Origin: Desulfitobacterium sp038181555
Lineage (GTDB): Bacteria; Bacillota; Desulfitobacteriia; Desulfitobacteriales; Desulfitobacteriaceae
Length of the DNA stretch: 64,000 nt
Reading direction: 5' to 3'
Assembly: GCF_038181555.1 (NCBI RefSeq)
Contig: NZ_JBBWUA010000005.1
Coordinates: 91,201 to 155,200, forward strand
The stretch's first letter is position 1, and every line of letters starts with the position of its first letter. The position numbers and the translations under genes were made by a program. Shown here in pieces: positions 1 through 8,519 of the stretch. The notes under the pieces were generated by a model. It did no database searches, was not told the DNA's origin, and saw nothing but the letters and a program-made list of their open reading frames with translations.

Positions 1-123
1 ATTATGGGCTTTGGCAATGACTTGATTATTATGCACAACTACCGCCCCGATCGGTACTTCCCCTTGCTCAAAGGCAAGCTGTGCTTCCTCAAGTGCTAAA
101 CTCATCCACTTTTGATGACTCAT
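1..123 (-). CDS. tadA: tRNA adenosine deaminase TadA (N-terminal part, runs off the window)
   Basis: The complement of 123..1 opens with ATG and reads MSHQKWMSLALEEAQLAF followed by GEVPIGAVVV. This is the start of the TadA/cytidine-deaminase fold; the zinc-binding HAE motif would lie beyond the window edge. TadA converts the wobble adenosine of tRNA-Arg(ACG) to inosine. It follows two tRNA genes and serS on the same strand, a common Clostridia arrangement. About 41 codons are visible, so identification rests on the N-terminal motif only. Confidence 0.8.
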   Translation of the reverse strand, partial: MSHQKWMSLALEEAQLAFEQGEVPIGAVVVHNNQVIAKAHN

Positions 124-140
124 AGTACCTCAGTTTTCAA

Positions 141-219
141 TGGTGGCCCCGGGAGGACTCGAACCCCCGCAAGACAGGGTTTAGGAAACCCCCGCTCTAT
201 CCACCTGAGCTACGAGGCC
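141..219 (-). tRNA. tRNA-Arg(CCT)
   Basis: On the minus strand the acceptor stem GGCCTCG (219-213) pairs with CGGGGCC (151-145), followed by discriminator A and an encoded CCA (143-141). The anticodon loop TTCCTAA gives anticodon CCT, reading AGG. D-arm and T-arm (GGGGG TTCGAGT CCTCC) are complete. Confidence 0.95.
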
Positions 220-274
220 AGAATTAGTAAAAAGGTTCGAAACTCGTGCCTCGAACCTCGAACATCGCTAAGTT

Positions 275-293
275 GCGGAGGGAGTGGGATTCG
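275..293 (-). repeat. Partial copy of the tRNA-Ser 3' end
   Basis: The 19 bases at 275-293 match the 3' end of the neighbouring tRNA-Ser gene (391-409) at all but one position, covering the acceptor 3' strand and part of the T-arm. No 5' half is present, so this is a remnant and not a functional tRNA. The bases between it and the real gene contain an inverted copy of the T-arm core (near 366-376). Confidence 0.6.
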
Positions 294-388
294 CTCCGCT
301 CGCTTCCCTCGCTATCACGCCGGGTCGGGAAAATGCTTCCAAAAGGCGCATTTTTTATCCCCCTCCCGTTCGAATCCTAATATTATGA

Positions 389-477
389 TGGCGGAGGGGG
401 TGGGATTCGAACCCACGGCCCCTTGCGGAGTCACCGGTTTTCAAGACCGGCTCCTTAAACCACTCGGACACCCCTCC
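389..477 (-). tRNA. tRNA-Ser(TGA)
   Basis: Minus-strand acceptor GGAGGGG (477-471) pairs with CCCCTCC (399-393), then discriminator G and encoded CCA (391-389). The anticodon stem-loop CCGGT CTTGAAA ACCGG gives TGA. The long variable arm (GACTCCGCAAGGGGC region) is typical of class II tRNA-Ser. It sits directly downstream of serS. Confidence 0.96.
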
Positions 478-549
478 AGATGTGACGAAAGTTAGTATAT
501 CACAATTTTTTGACGGTGTAAATGTTCAATTTTGTGTAGTTCTATTTTG

Positions 550-1815
550 TTAGCCAATATACTCGACGCCCATATAGGGTTGAAGTACTTTGGGAACTCT
601 AACCCGTCCATCAGCTTCTTGATAGTTCTCGAGAATGGCTGATACCGTACGGCCAATTGCTAAGCCGCTACCATTGAGGGTATGAAGGTACTCGGGCTTT
701 GCTTTCGGTGCTCGACGGAAACGTATATTGGCCCGACGTGCTTGGAAATCTTCAAAATTACTACAAGAAGAAATCTCCCGATAGGTATTAAAGCTGGGCA
801 GCCATACCTCTAAATCATAAGTCTTAGCAGAACTAAAGCCTAAATCTCCTGTGGAGAGCGCCATGACCCGATAAGGCAATTCCAACTCCTGGAGGATATT
901 TTCCGCATCTTGGGTTAAGGCTTCTAGCTCCTCATAGGAATTCTCAGGCATAGCAAACTTCACCAATTCTACTTTGTTAAATTGATGTTGACGGATTAAT
1001 CCCCGCGTGTCCCTACCTGCAGACCCGGCTTCAGCCCGGAAACAAGCGCTATAAGCGCAATGGTGAATGGGCAGCTGATCTCCCTCGAGGATTTCCTCTC
1101 GGTACATATTGGTCACCGGCACTTCTGCTGTCGGAATTAAGAAATATTCCGTCCCCGCCACCTTAAAGGCATCTTCCTCAAATTTAGGAAGCTGTCCGGT
1201 ACCAATCATGGAATTACGATGGACCATATAGGGAGGAAGGACTTCCACATACCCTTTGGCAGTATGCCGATCCAGCATAAAATTAATTAGAGATCTTTCC
1301 AGCTTAGCCCCTAAGCCTTTATAAAAGGTAAAGCGAGCTCCTGTGACCTTCCCCGCTCTGGCGAAATCTAGAATATCCAGCTTTTCGCCAATTTCATAAT
1401 GGGCCAGGGGTTGATAATCAAAATGTCCTGGAGTTCCCCAGGTACGCACTTGGACATTGGCGGATTCATCGCTACCTACCGGCACAGAGGCATGGGGAAT
1501 ATTTGGAATACCATAGAGTACGGTTTCCATATCATTTTCTATCTTCGTGAGTTGTTCCTCAAGATTCTTGATATCTTGACCAACTTCCCGCATTTCTAAA
1601 ATGAGCTGTTCGGCATCTTCACCGCTCTTCTTCAGCCGTCCTACTTCTTCAGAGACAGTATTGCGTTTAGCCTTTAAAGTTTCCACATCAAAAAGAAGCT
1701 TACGTCGTTCCTCTTCTTGCTTTAAAAACTCGTCCAAGCTGACATTGGAATTTCGTTTTTGGAGCGCATCTTTTACTACCTCAGGGTTTGTGCGTACAAA
1801 TTTTAGATCAAGCAT
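550..1815 (-). CDS. serS: Seryl-tRNA synthetase
   Basis: Charges tRNA-Ser with serine in the cytoplasm. The 421-residue length is usual for bacterial SerRS. Residues about 30-100 form the antiparallel coiled-coil arm that contacts the tRNA long variable arm. The class II core follows, with a TAEVPVTN segment, motif 2 around FRAEAGSAGRDTRG and motif 3 NGSGLAIGRTVSAILENYQ at about 381-399. The ATG at 1815 is chosen over the upstream in-frame start at 1839 because GGAGG lies about 7 bases before it and MLDLKFVR is the family N-terminus. The tRNA-Ser gene lies just downstream. I see no T-box leader in the 30 bases before it. Confidence 0.97.
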   Translation of the reverse strand: MLDLKFVRTNPEVVKDALQKRNSNVSLDEFLKQEEERRKLLFDVETLKAKRNTVSEEVGRLKKSGEDAEQLILEMREVGQDIKNLEEQLTKIENDMETVLYGIPNIPHASVPVGSDESANVQVRTWGTPGHFDYQPLAHYEIGEKLDILDFARAGKVTGARFTFYKGLGAKLERSLINFMLDRHTAKGYVEVLPPYMVHRNSMIGTGQLPKFEEDAFKVAGTEYFLIPTAEVPVTNMYREEILEGDQLPIHHCAYSACFRAEAGSAGRDTRGLIRQHQFNKVELVKFAMPENSYEELEALTQDAENILQELELPYRVMALSTGDLGFSSAKTYDLEVWLPSFNTYREISSCSNFEDFQARRANIRFRRAPKAKPEYLHTLNGSGLAIGRTVSAILENYQEADGRVRVPKVLQPYMGVEYIG

Positions 1816-1845
1816 CTGAAATCCTCCATATCTAAACACTTACTT

Positions 1846-2415
1846 TTAGATTTTGCCATTGACAATATCTAGAAAATAGCGGTAAACACGATCATCTGCA
1901 CTGCTGTCAGGATGGAAGGCACTGGCTAACAGATTACCCTGTCTCACAAACACTATTTTACCATTATATTCTGATAAAATCCCTACATTCGGGGCAACTT
2001 CTTGGATATAATGCGACTCGTCAAAAGCTGCCTTCACCGGTTTTGTTCCCAAAGCAGGTATAGACAGATACGCATCGATCTTTCCCTCCATAGGTTCACC
2101 GGCGACAGCAACATCCATCAAGCCAAGTCTAATATTCCCTTGCTCCGGAGAACCTTTACTCATTAAAACCATTCCGGAGCATATTCCGTAGATAGGGAAA
2201 TCTAGCCTGGCTAATTCCTTAATTCTTTCTCCTAATTCCTTTGGAAAAAGAATACTCTCCGGCAAGCTTTCGCTACCAACAATCATCAAGCCATGAATAG
2301 TATCACAATTCTCTCTTGTCCGAACCTCAATCACTTGAAAGTCTGAGTCTAAGCATGGCAGACAAGGATGAATAAAGGTTCTATCGAGAGACAACACCCC
2401 AATCCGCTTGTTCAT
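1846..2415 (-). CDS. pdxT: PdxT-like class I glutamine amidotransferase without PdxS
   Basis: 189 residues, the size of PdxT (SNO family), the glutaminase that feeds ammonia to the PLP synthase PdxS. The nucleophile elbow YGICSGM holds Cys79, and the C-terminal block FHPDSSADDRVYRYFL matches the family block with catalytic His (here His168). Key positions are altered: the family's LALQG near the N-terminus is LSLDR, the oxyanion-region GGES is VGSES, and the Glu of the triad (HPE) is Asp170. It lies between gyrA and serS, where related genomes carry pdxS-pdxT, but only 82 bases separate it from gyrA and no pdxS is present in the window. It may be a diverged or repurposed amidotransferase; the family call is firm, the activity uncertain. 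Confidence 0.75.
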   Translation of the reverse strand: MNKRIGVLSLDRTFIHPCLPCLDSDFQVIEVRTRENCDTIHGLMIVGSESLPESILFPKELGERIKELARLDFPIYGICSGMVLMSKGSPEQGNIRLGLMDVAVAGEPMEGKIDAYLSIPALGTKPVKAAFDESHYIQEVAPNVGILSEYNGKIVFVRQGNLLASAFHPDSSADDRVYRYFLDIVNGKI

Positions 2416-2497
2416 GCATTTTCAGCCCCGTTCTTGTCTGTCTGGCAGTTTATACACTGAAATATTCAATCTTGCACCCTGGTCTTATATTATATTG

Positions 2498-5017
2498 TTA
2501 TTCTTCGTTAGATTCTATTTCGGTTGCTTCTATTGTTGCTATTTCTTCATTTCCCATGTTTTCTAACTCTTCATCATCCTCTTTATTGGCGACTTTGGCG
2601 ATGGAAACCACTTTGCTTTCGCCGGTTCGCATGGCCATAACGCCTTGGGCAGAACGTCCTTGCTTCGATATGCCGGTGACTTCTTGGCGAATAATAATAC
2701 CATCATCGGTAATAATCATGAGGTCATCATCCGGTACAATCACTTTCAGTCCTACCAAGAGACCTGTTTTCTCTGTTAATCTCGAAGCGATGATACCCTT
2801 ACCGCCCCTTCCTTGAACTCTATATTCTGAAGGATTGGTGCGTTTCGAGAAGCCATGCTCCGTCATGGATAGTATTTCCGCGTCTTCTTCATATATTACA
2901 TCCATACTGACCACAGTATCTTCTTTGCCTAGAGAAATTCCTTTGACGCCATGAGCTGTGCGTCCCATCTGACGGACATCCGATTCTACGAAGCGAATAC
3001 ACAGACCCTTTTGAGTAGCCATGAGGATGTGTTCATCCGCTTTCGTTAAGCGGACGCCGATCAGTTCGTCATCCTCATGTAAGCTGATGGCGATTAGGCC
3101 ATCTTTACGCGAGGAGTTGTATTCCCTTAACAAGGTTTTTTTCACGATACCATGCTTGGTAGCCATAAAGAGATGAAAATCTTCATCATATTCCCTTATC
3201 GATAATGCCGTGGTAATCTGTTCCTCGCTTGGGTTAATATTCAAGAGATTAACGATCGCTGTCCCTTTACCGGTGCGACCAGCTTCGGGTATTTCATAGG
3301 TTTTCAAACGATAGACCTTCCCACGGGTCGTAAAGAACAGAATATAATGATGTGTCGTGGTGGTAAAGAGATGTTCCACAAAATCCTCTTCACGGGTGGA
3401 CATTCCTTGAACGCCTCGACCACCGCGGCGTTGGCTTTTATAGGTACTCAAGGGGATTCTCTTGATATAACCCCGATGAGACATGGTCACGACCACTTCC
3501 TCATCATCAATTAAATCTTCGATATCCATACGAGACACATCAATGGAAATTTCCGTGCGTCTTTCATCCCCAAATTTTTCTTTGACCTCTTGAAGCTCTT
3601 GCTTAATGATATCTAGGACCATTTGTTCCGACTCGAGAACAGCCTTTAAATAAGCAATGGTCTCTTGAAGTTTTTGATACTGTTCTTCGATCTTCTCCCG
3701 CTCTAACCCGGTGAGTCTCTTCAGACGCATATCCACAATCGCTTGAGATTGCTTATCACTAAGTCCAAAGCGTGACATCAATTTGTCTTTAGCATCTTGC
3801 TCATCAGCGGAAGTTCTAATAATACTTATGACTTCGTCAATATAATCTAAAGCAATTCTCAAGCCCTCTAAAATATGAGCTTCAGCTTCTGCCTTATTCA
3901 ACTCAAAACGGGTTCTCCTGGTAATAACATCTTTTTGATGCTCAATAAAATAATGAATGATTTGCTTAAGGTTGAGTACTTTAGGTTGGCCATCCACTAA
4001 GGCTAAAAGATTAACTCCAAAGCTGTCTTCCATCTGGGTATGCTTATAGAGCTGATTGAGAAGGACCTGGGGGTTAACATCCCGGCGCAGTTCCATCACA
4101 ACCCGCATGCCTGTACGGTCAGATTCATCGCGTAGGTCGGTGATCCCTTCGATCTTTTTCTCTCTTACCAACTCGGCAATTTTTTCTACAAGTCTGGCTT
4201 TATTGACCATGTAAGGAAGCTCGCTAACAATAATCCGCATTTTTCCGGACTTTTCCATTTCCTCAATATGGGCTTTAGCCCGTATTTTAAAACTTCCTTT
4301 ACCGGTTTTGTAAGCAGAAATAATTCCTTCGGTTCCCATTATGGTTGCACCTGTCGGAAAATCAGGGCCTTTGATATAGGTCATCAGTTCTTTAATCTCA
4401 ATATCGGGATTTTCCATCTGAGCTATCGTTCCATCAATCACTTCAACAAAATTATGGGGAGGAATATTGGTAGCCATTCCCACCGCGATTCCAGAGGAAC
4501 CATTGACCAAAAGATTAGGAAATTTTGCTGGTAAAACCTTGGGTTCTTCTAGTCTCTCATCATAGTTGGGTTGAAAATCCACTGTATCCTTATCGATGTC
4601 AGCCAGCATATATTGCGTTATTTTAGACATTCTGGCCTCGGTATAACGCATAGCTGCCGCTGAGTCACCATCAACAGAGCCAAAATTACCATGTCCTTCG
4701 ACTAAAGGATAACGAGTAGAAAAATCTTGGGCTAAGCGAACGACTGCATCATAAATGGAGCTATCACCATGGGGATGGAATTTTCCCATGCAATCTCCAA
4801 CAAGCCTTGCGCATTTGCTGAAAGGCTTATTTGGGGTCATTCCTAACTCATGAAGTGTATAAATAATGCGCCTATGAACTGGCTTTAAGCCATCTCGTAC
4901 ATCGGGCAAAGCTCGGCTGACGATAACACTCATGGAATAATCAATAAATGATTTTCGAAGCTCCTCCGAGATTTCCCTCGGGAGAACTTTCCCTCCCTGG
5001 ATTTCTTCAGTTGACAT
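2498..5017 (-). CDS. gyrA: DNA gyrase subunit A
   Basis: Breakage-reunion subunit of DNA gyrase, which introduces negative supercoils as an A2B2 complex with GyrB. The catalytic Tyr is Tyr125 in AAAMRYTEARM. The quinolone-determining stretch HPHGDSSIYD (81-90) has the sensitive-type Ser. The C-terminal beta-pinwheel carries the GyrA box QRRGGRG that wraps DNA, and the protein ends in a strongly acidic tail. 839 residues is normal. A strong GGGGGGA precedes ATG 5017 by six bases. gyrB ends only 13 bases upstream, so the two are co-transcribed. Confidence 0.98.
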   Translation of the reverse strand: MSTEEIQGGKVLPREISEELRKSFIDYSMSVIVSRALPDVRDGLKPVHRRIIYTLHELGMTPNKPFSKCARLVGDCMGKFHPHGDSSIYDAVVRLAQDFSTRYPLVEGHGNFGSVDGDSAAAMRYTEARMSKITQYMLADIDKDTVDFQPNYDERLEEPKVLPAKFPNLLVNGSSGIAVGMATNIPPHNFVEVIDGTIAQMENPDIEIKELMTYIKGPDFPTGATIMGTEGIISAYKTGKGSFKIRAKAHIEEMEKSGKMRIIVSELPYMVNKARLVEKIAELVREKKIEGITDLRDESDRTGMRVVMELRRDVNPQVLLNQLYKHTQMEDSFGVNLLALVDGQPKVLNLKQIIHYFIEHQKDVITRRTRFELNKAEAEAHILEGLRIALDYIDEVISIIRTSADEQDAKDKLMSRFGLSDKQSQAIVDMRLKRLTGLEREKIEEQYQKLQETIAYLKAVLESEQMVLDIIKQELQEVKEKFGDERRTEISIDVSRMDIEDLIDDEEVVVTMSHRGYIKRIPLSTYKSQRRGGRGVQGMSTREEDFVEHLFTTTTHHYILFFTTRGKVYRLKTYEIPEAGRTGKGTAIVNLLNINPSEEQITTALSIREYDEDFHLFMATKHGIVKKTLLREYNSSRKDGLIAISLHEDDELIGVRLTKADEHILMATQKGLCIRFVESDVRQMGRTAHGVKGISLGKEDTVVSMDVIYEEDAEILSMTEHGFSKRTNPSEYRVQGRGGKGIIASRLTEKTGLLVGLKVIVPDDDLMIITDDGIIIRQEVTGISKQGRSAQGVMAMRTGESKVVSIAKVANKEDDEELENMGNEEIATIEATEIESNEE

Positions 5018-5030
5018 GTGCTATCCCCCC

Positions 5031-6965
5031 TTAAACATCCAGATTACGAACATATTTGGCATTTTCATGGATGAAATCACGCCTTGGTTCAACCTGATCT
5101 CCCATGAGAATCGTAAAGAGTTCATCTGCTTTAATAGCGTCATCCATGGTCACTTGCAGAATCGTCCTTTTCGCTGGGTCCATAGTGGTATCCCAAAGCT
5201 GGTCTGCGTTCATTTCCCCTAAACCTTTATAGCGTTGAATTTCTACTTTATCGCGGCCAATTTTATCTTGAATCTTTGCTAATTCTTCATCGCTATAGGC
5301 ATAGTGAACATCCTTCCCTTTCTTTATCTTAAAGAGAGGAGGCTGGGCAATATAGACATAATTATTTTCGATCAAGGGTTTCATAAAACGGAAAAAGAAA
5401 GTGAGCAATAAGATTCTAATATGAGCACCATCCACATCCGCATCCGTCATAATCACGAGTTTATGATAACGTGCTTTGGTAATATCAAAATCCTCAGAGA
5501 TCCCCGTACCCATAGCCGTAACCATAGCCCGAATCTCGGCATTACCTAAGATCCGATCCAAGCGAGCTTTCTCGACATTGAGAATTTTACCCCGTATAGG
5601 CAAAATAGCTTGGAAACGACGATCCCGGCCTGATTTTGCCGAACCACCGGCACTATCCCCTTCCACGATATACATTTCGCAGAGTTCCGCTTCCTTCCAA
5701 GAGCAGTCAGCCAATTTACCAGGTAAAGCGCTGACTTCTAGAGCACTTTTTCTCCGCGTTAGCTCTCTAGCCTTGCGTGCTGCTTCTCTGGCACGAGAAG
5801 CTTGCAGGGATTTTTCAATGACTTTCTTGCCTATCGCAGGGTTTTCTTCCAGAAAAACGGCTAAGCCTTCCCCTGTGATTGAATCAACAATTGATCTAAT
5901 TTCTGAATTCCCTAGCTTGGTCTTCGTTTGCCCCTCAAATTGGGGTTCCGGCACTTTAACCGAAATCACAACCGTTAAACCTTCCCGGATATCTTCTCCG
6001 GTCAGATTAGACTCGTTGTCTTTAAGAATCTTATTCTTGCGGGAATAATCATTCACCACCCGAGTTAAAGCTGCCTTAAACCCGGATTCGTGAGTACCCC
6101 CTTCTTGTGTATGGATATTATTGGCATAAGAAAATAGATTTTCAATATAACCGTCATTATATTGCATACATATTTCAACTTGGACCCCATCCTTTTCCGC
6201 TTCAAAATAAATAGGTTCAGGATGAAGAACTTCTTTAGAACGGTTAATATATTTGACAAAGTCAAAGATACCACCGGTGTGGTAGTAAAGTTCTTTCTTG
6301 TCCTCTCTTTCATCAATGAGAGTAATCGCGACTTTCTTGTTCAAAAAAGAGAGCTCGCGCAAGCGATGCGCTAAAATATCAAATTGGAAGACGATCTCTT
6401 CAAAAATCTGCGGGTCGGGCGCAAAGGATATCTTTGTTCCTGTTCTTCCCTGTTCTGTTTCACCGATAACAGTAAGCTCGGATGTCGTTTTACCACGCAT
6501 AAACTCCTGGTGATAAATCTTGCCATCCTTCATAACCTCAACATGTAACCAAGTAGACAAAGCATTAACAACGCTCATCCCCACGCCATGGAGTCCACCT
6601 GATACCTTGTAGGCACTGCCACTGAATTTTCCGCCGGCGTGAAGCACAGTTAAGGCAACTTCAACAGCTGGCTTACCAAGCTTTGGGTGTATATCCACCG
6701 GAATACCCCGTCCGTTATCTACCACAGATATGCTATTGTCTTCATGGATTTTTACTTCAATCGTATCGCAAAAGCCTGCTAATGCTTCATCAATACTGTT
6801 GTCAACAATTTCATACACTAAGTGATGTAATCCACGACTACTAGTAGAACCGATATACATGCCAGGACGTTTACGAACAGCTTCTAGCCCTTCAAGTACT
6901 TCAATCTGCCCTGCATTATAATCATCATTTGGCATATTTACCTTTAATTCAGCATTTTCTTGCAA
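5031..6965 (-). CDS. gyrB: DNA gyrase subunit B
   Basis: ATPase subunit of gyrase. An N-terminal GHKL ATPase domain (EIVDNSIDEA motif and GLHGVGMSVVNAL lid) is followed by a transducer, then a TOPRIM domain with EGDSAGG and DADVDGAHI, and the C-terminal QRYKGLGEM block. An ATG at 6995 is in frame, but the GGGAGG motif at 6974-6979 lies inside that longer form and 8 bases before a TTG at 6965, so I choose the TTG start (644 residues). A later ATG at 6935 has no comparable ribosome site. gyrA follows immediately. Confidence 0.96.
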   Translation of the reverse strand: MQENAELKVNMPNDDYNAGQIEVLEGLEAVRKRPGMYIGSTSSRGLHHLVYEIVDNSIDEALAGFCDTIEVKIHEDNSISVVDNGRGIPVDIHPKLGKPAVEVALTVLHAGGKFSGSAYKVSGGLHGVGMSVVNALSTWLHVEVMKDGKIYHQEFMRGKTTSELTVIGETEQGRTGTKISFAPDPQIFEEIVFQFDILAHRLRELSFLNKKVAITLIDEREDKKELYYHTGGIFDFVKYINRSKEVLHPEPIYFEAEKDGVQVEICMQYNDGYIENLFSYANNIHTQEGGTHESGFKAALTRVVNDYSRKNKILKDNESNLTGEDIREGLTVVISVKVPEPQFEGQTKTKLGNSEIRSIVDSITGEGLAVFLEENPAIGKKVIEKSLQASRAREAARKARELTRRKSALEVSALPGKLADCSWKEAELCEMYIVEGDSAGGSAKSGRDRRFQAILPIRGKILNVEKARLDRILGNAEIRAMVTAMGTGISEDFDITKARYHKLVIMTDADVDGAHIRILLLTFFFRFMKPLIENNYVYIAQPPLFKIKKGKDVHYAYSDEELAKIQDKIGRDKVEIQRYKGLGEMNADQLWDTTMDPAKRTILQVTMDDAIKADELFTILMGDQVEPRRDFIHENAKYVRNLDV

Positions 6966-7066
6966 AGCTGATCCCTCCCAATCATAATCCCTCATAATAA
7001 ATAAAATGAATTAATTCTTATGTTTTTCAAAATATTTTTTTGATTAATTAAACAATTAACCTTTTA

Positions 7067-7095
7067 ATTATACAACTTTTTTACGCTTTATACAA
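7067..7095 (-). promoter_or_regulatory. Predicted gyrB-gyrA promoter
   Basis: On the minus strand TTGTAT (7095-7090) and a perfect TATAAT (7072-7067) are separated by 17 bases. The -35 is weak. The inferred leader to the gyrB start is roughly 95 bases, and the surrounding DNA is very AT-rich. Confidence 0.5.
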
Positions 7096-7118
7096 ATATA
7101 GGATGATTAGGAAATCGA

Positions 7119-7150
7119 AGAAACCTCTCCTTAGTATTCAGGGAGGTTTC
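7119..7150 (-). terminator. Hairpin between remB and gyrB
   Basis: An inverted repeat GAAACCTC...GGAGGTTTC with a loop of about 10 bases lies just beyond remB. T-rich bases flank both sides, so it could end transcription from the recF-remB side and separate it from the gyrB promoter. Confidence 0.55.
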
Positions 7151-7161
7151 TTTTCAAATGC

Positions 7162-7419
7162 TTATTCTTCATATAAATCCTTTAAATTTGATCGCTTAAG
7201 TAAAGTGGTTGATGATATGGGTGAAAAAAAATTACCTTGATTCGTTATCACTAAGGATTTCTCTTTTCCGGGTTCGGAAATATAGTTTAAATTTTTACTC
7301 TTTTTGATGCCATTTAAAAATGTTACCGAGGTAGGATTTTGCATAGCAGATTCCAAATCCAATATTGCAATAATTCTATCTTGACTAATGAGTACATCTC
7401 CACCTAAGTGTAAAAACAT
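7162..7419 (-). CDS. remB: RemB-like extracellular matrix regulator (DUF370 family)
   Basis: 85 residues beginning MFLHLGGDVLIS and containing RIIAILDLES, the pattern of the RemA/RemB (DUF370, formerly YaaB) family, whose members are small DNA-binding or matrix-gene regulators in Bacillus. Its place between recF and gyrB is the same as remB in B. subtilis, which supports the assignment. The ATG at 7419 overlaps the recF stop (TGATG) and has AGGAGG eight bases upstream; a TTG one codon earlier is possible but too close to that site. Function in this organism is inferred from family and synteny. Confidence 0.85.
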   Translation of the reverse strand: MFLHLGGDVLISQDRIIAILDLESAMQNPTSVTFLNGIKKSKNLNYISEPGKEKSLVITNQGNFFSPISSTTLLKRSNLKDLYEE

Positions 7420-8507
7420 CAATTAAACCTCCTAATCTGGCCATTTTCTACTTTCAGCATTAATGATGCTCTAGGGGTTAGGGTTTCCGCACTTGTTATG
7501 GTTATTATCGTCTGCTGTAAATTTTTTACATAATTTAATAAATAGTCTCTCCTTAATTCATCTAATTCAGACAGAACATCATCCAAAAGCAGCAAAGGAT
7601 ATTCACCTTTATTCTGACGAATAACCTCCAATTCAGCTAATTTGGTGCTTAGGACAATGGAGCGTTGCTGACCTTGTGATCCATAAAGACGTGCTGAACG
7701 ATCATTTAATTTAAAGAGAATATCATCACGATGCGGCCCGACTAAAATCATTTTCCTTTCGATTTCCAGAGGTGTTTTTTCCTCCAAAAGCTTCGGAAAA
7801 ATTTCTAAGGCTTCCATCAGATTCTCTTTGCCTAAAGAATGATACTCCATAGTAAGTCTTTCTCTACCTGAGGAAATTTGCCCGTAAATTTCCTGGCTTT
7901 TTTGGGAGAGTAAGGCTGTAAATTCCCAGCGATTCTTGATTATTTCCGAACCAATGCGGACCATTTGTTCATTCCATAATTCAAGCTGGCTCTTTATCCC
8001 ATTTTGGCCGCGTTTGAGGAGAGCGTTCTTTTGCTGGATCACTTTGTTATAAGCATTAAGCAATTGTATATGCTTTGAATGATGCTGAGCAATATGTAAA
8101 TCCAAGAAGCGTCTTCGTTCAGCGGGTCCTCCTTTGACCATCGCTAAATCATCAGGCGAAAAAAATACAACATTAATTGTGCCTACGTACTCAGATAATT
8201 TCCGGCAGGGAATTTGATTAATTTTGATAACTTTTCTTTTCTCTTTATAATGACTTTCTAAACGGAGCTTTCGCCTCTGAACAAGAAAATCTCCATAAAG
8301 GTGAAACTCATTTTCCCCCCAGCTCATCAACTCCTGTTCACGATGGACTCGATATGATTTTCCTGTCAATAGATAGTAGATTCCTTCCAGGATATTGGTC
8401 TTGCCTTGGCCATTTTCTCCTTGGAGGATGTTCAATCCGGATTGAAAACGAACCTCTTGATCCAGATAATTTCGAAAAAACTTTAGATATAGCCATTGTA
8501 TTTCCAT
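7419..8507 (-). CDS. recF: DNA replication and repair protein RecF
   Basis: SMC-like ATPase that helps load RecA at single-strand gaps together with RecO and RecR. Walker A GENGQGKT is at about 30-37, an ABC-type signature YGSQGQQRS near 282 and Walker B PLLLLDDVLSELD near 305. 362 residues is typical. It follows dnaN after 12 bases. The small S4-domain gene (yaaA/rlbA) that sits between dnaN and recF in Bacillus is absent here. Its stop overlaps the remB start by one base. Confidence 0.97.
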   Translation of the reverse strand: MEIQWLYLKFFRNYLDQEVRFQSGLNILQGENGQGKTNILEGIYYLLTGKSYRVHREQELMSWGENEFHLYGDFLVQRRKLRLESHYKEKRKVIKINQIPCRKLSEYVGTINVVFFSPDDLAMVKGGPAERRRFLDLHIAQHHSKHIQLLNAYNKVIQQKNALLKRGQNGIKSQLELWNEQMVRIGSEIIKNRWEFTALLSQKSQEIYGQISSGRERLTMEYHSLGKENLMEALEIFPKLLEEKTPLEIERKMILVGPHRDDILFKLNDRSARLYGSQGQQRSIVLSTKLAELEVIRQNKGEYPLLLLDDVLSELDELRRDYLLNYVKNLQQTIITITSAETLTPRASLMLKVENGQIRRFN

Positions 8508-8519
8508 TTTGCAGCCAGC

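Noticed and set aside
112..495. Plus-strand ORF of 127 codons across the tRNA-Arg and tRNA-Ser genes
   Set aside because: It is the antisense reading of two intact tRNA genes and their spacer; there is no ribosome site and no protein-like motif.
1816..1845. T-box leader before serS
   Set aside because: Only 30 bases separate serS from the previous gene and no T-box consensus is seen. The glnS leader also lacks one.
5476..6048. 190-codon plus-strand ORF inside gyrB
   Set aside because: Antisense shadow of a highly conserved gene, with an amino-acid make-up typical of reversed reading frames.
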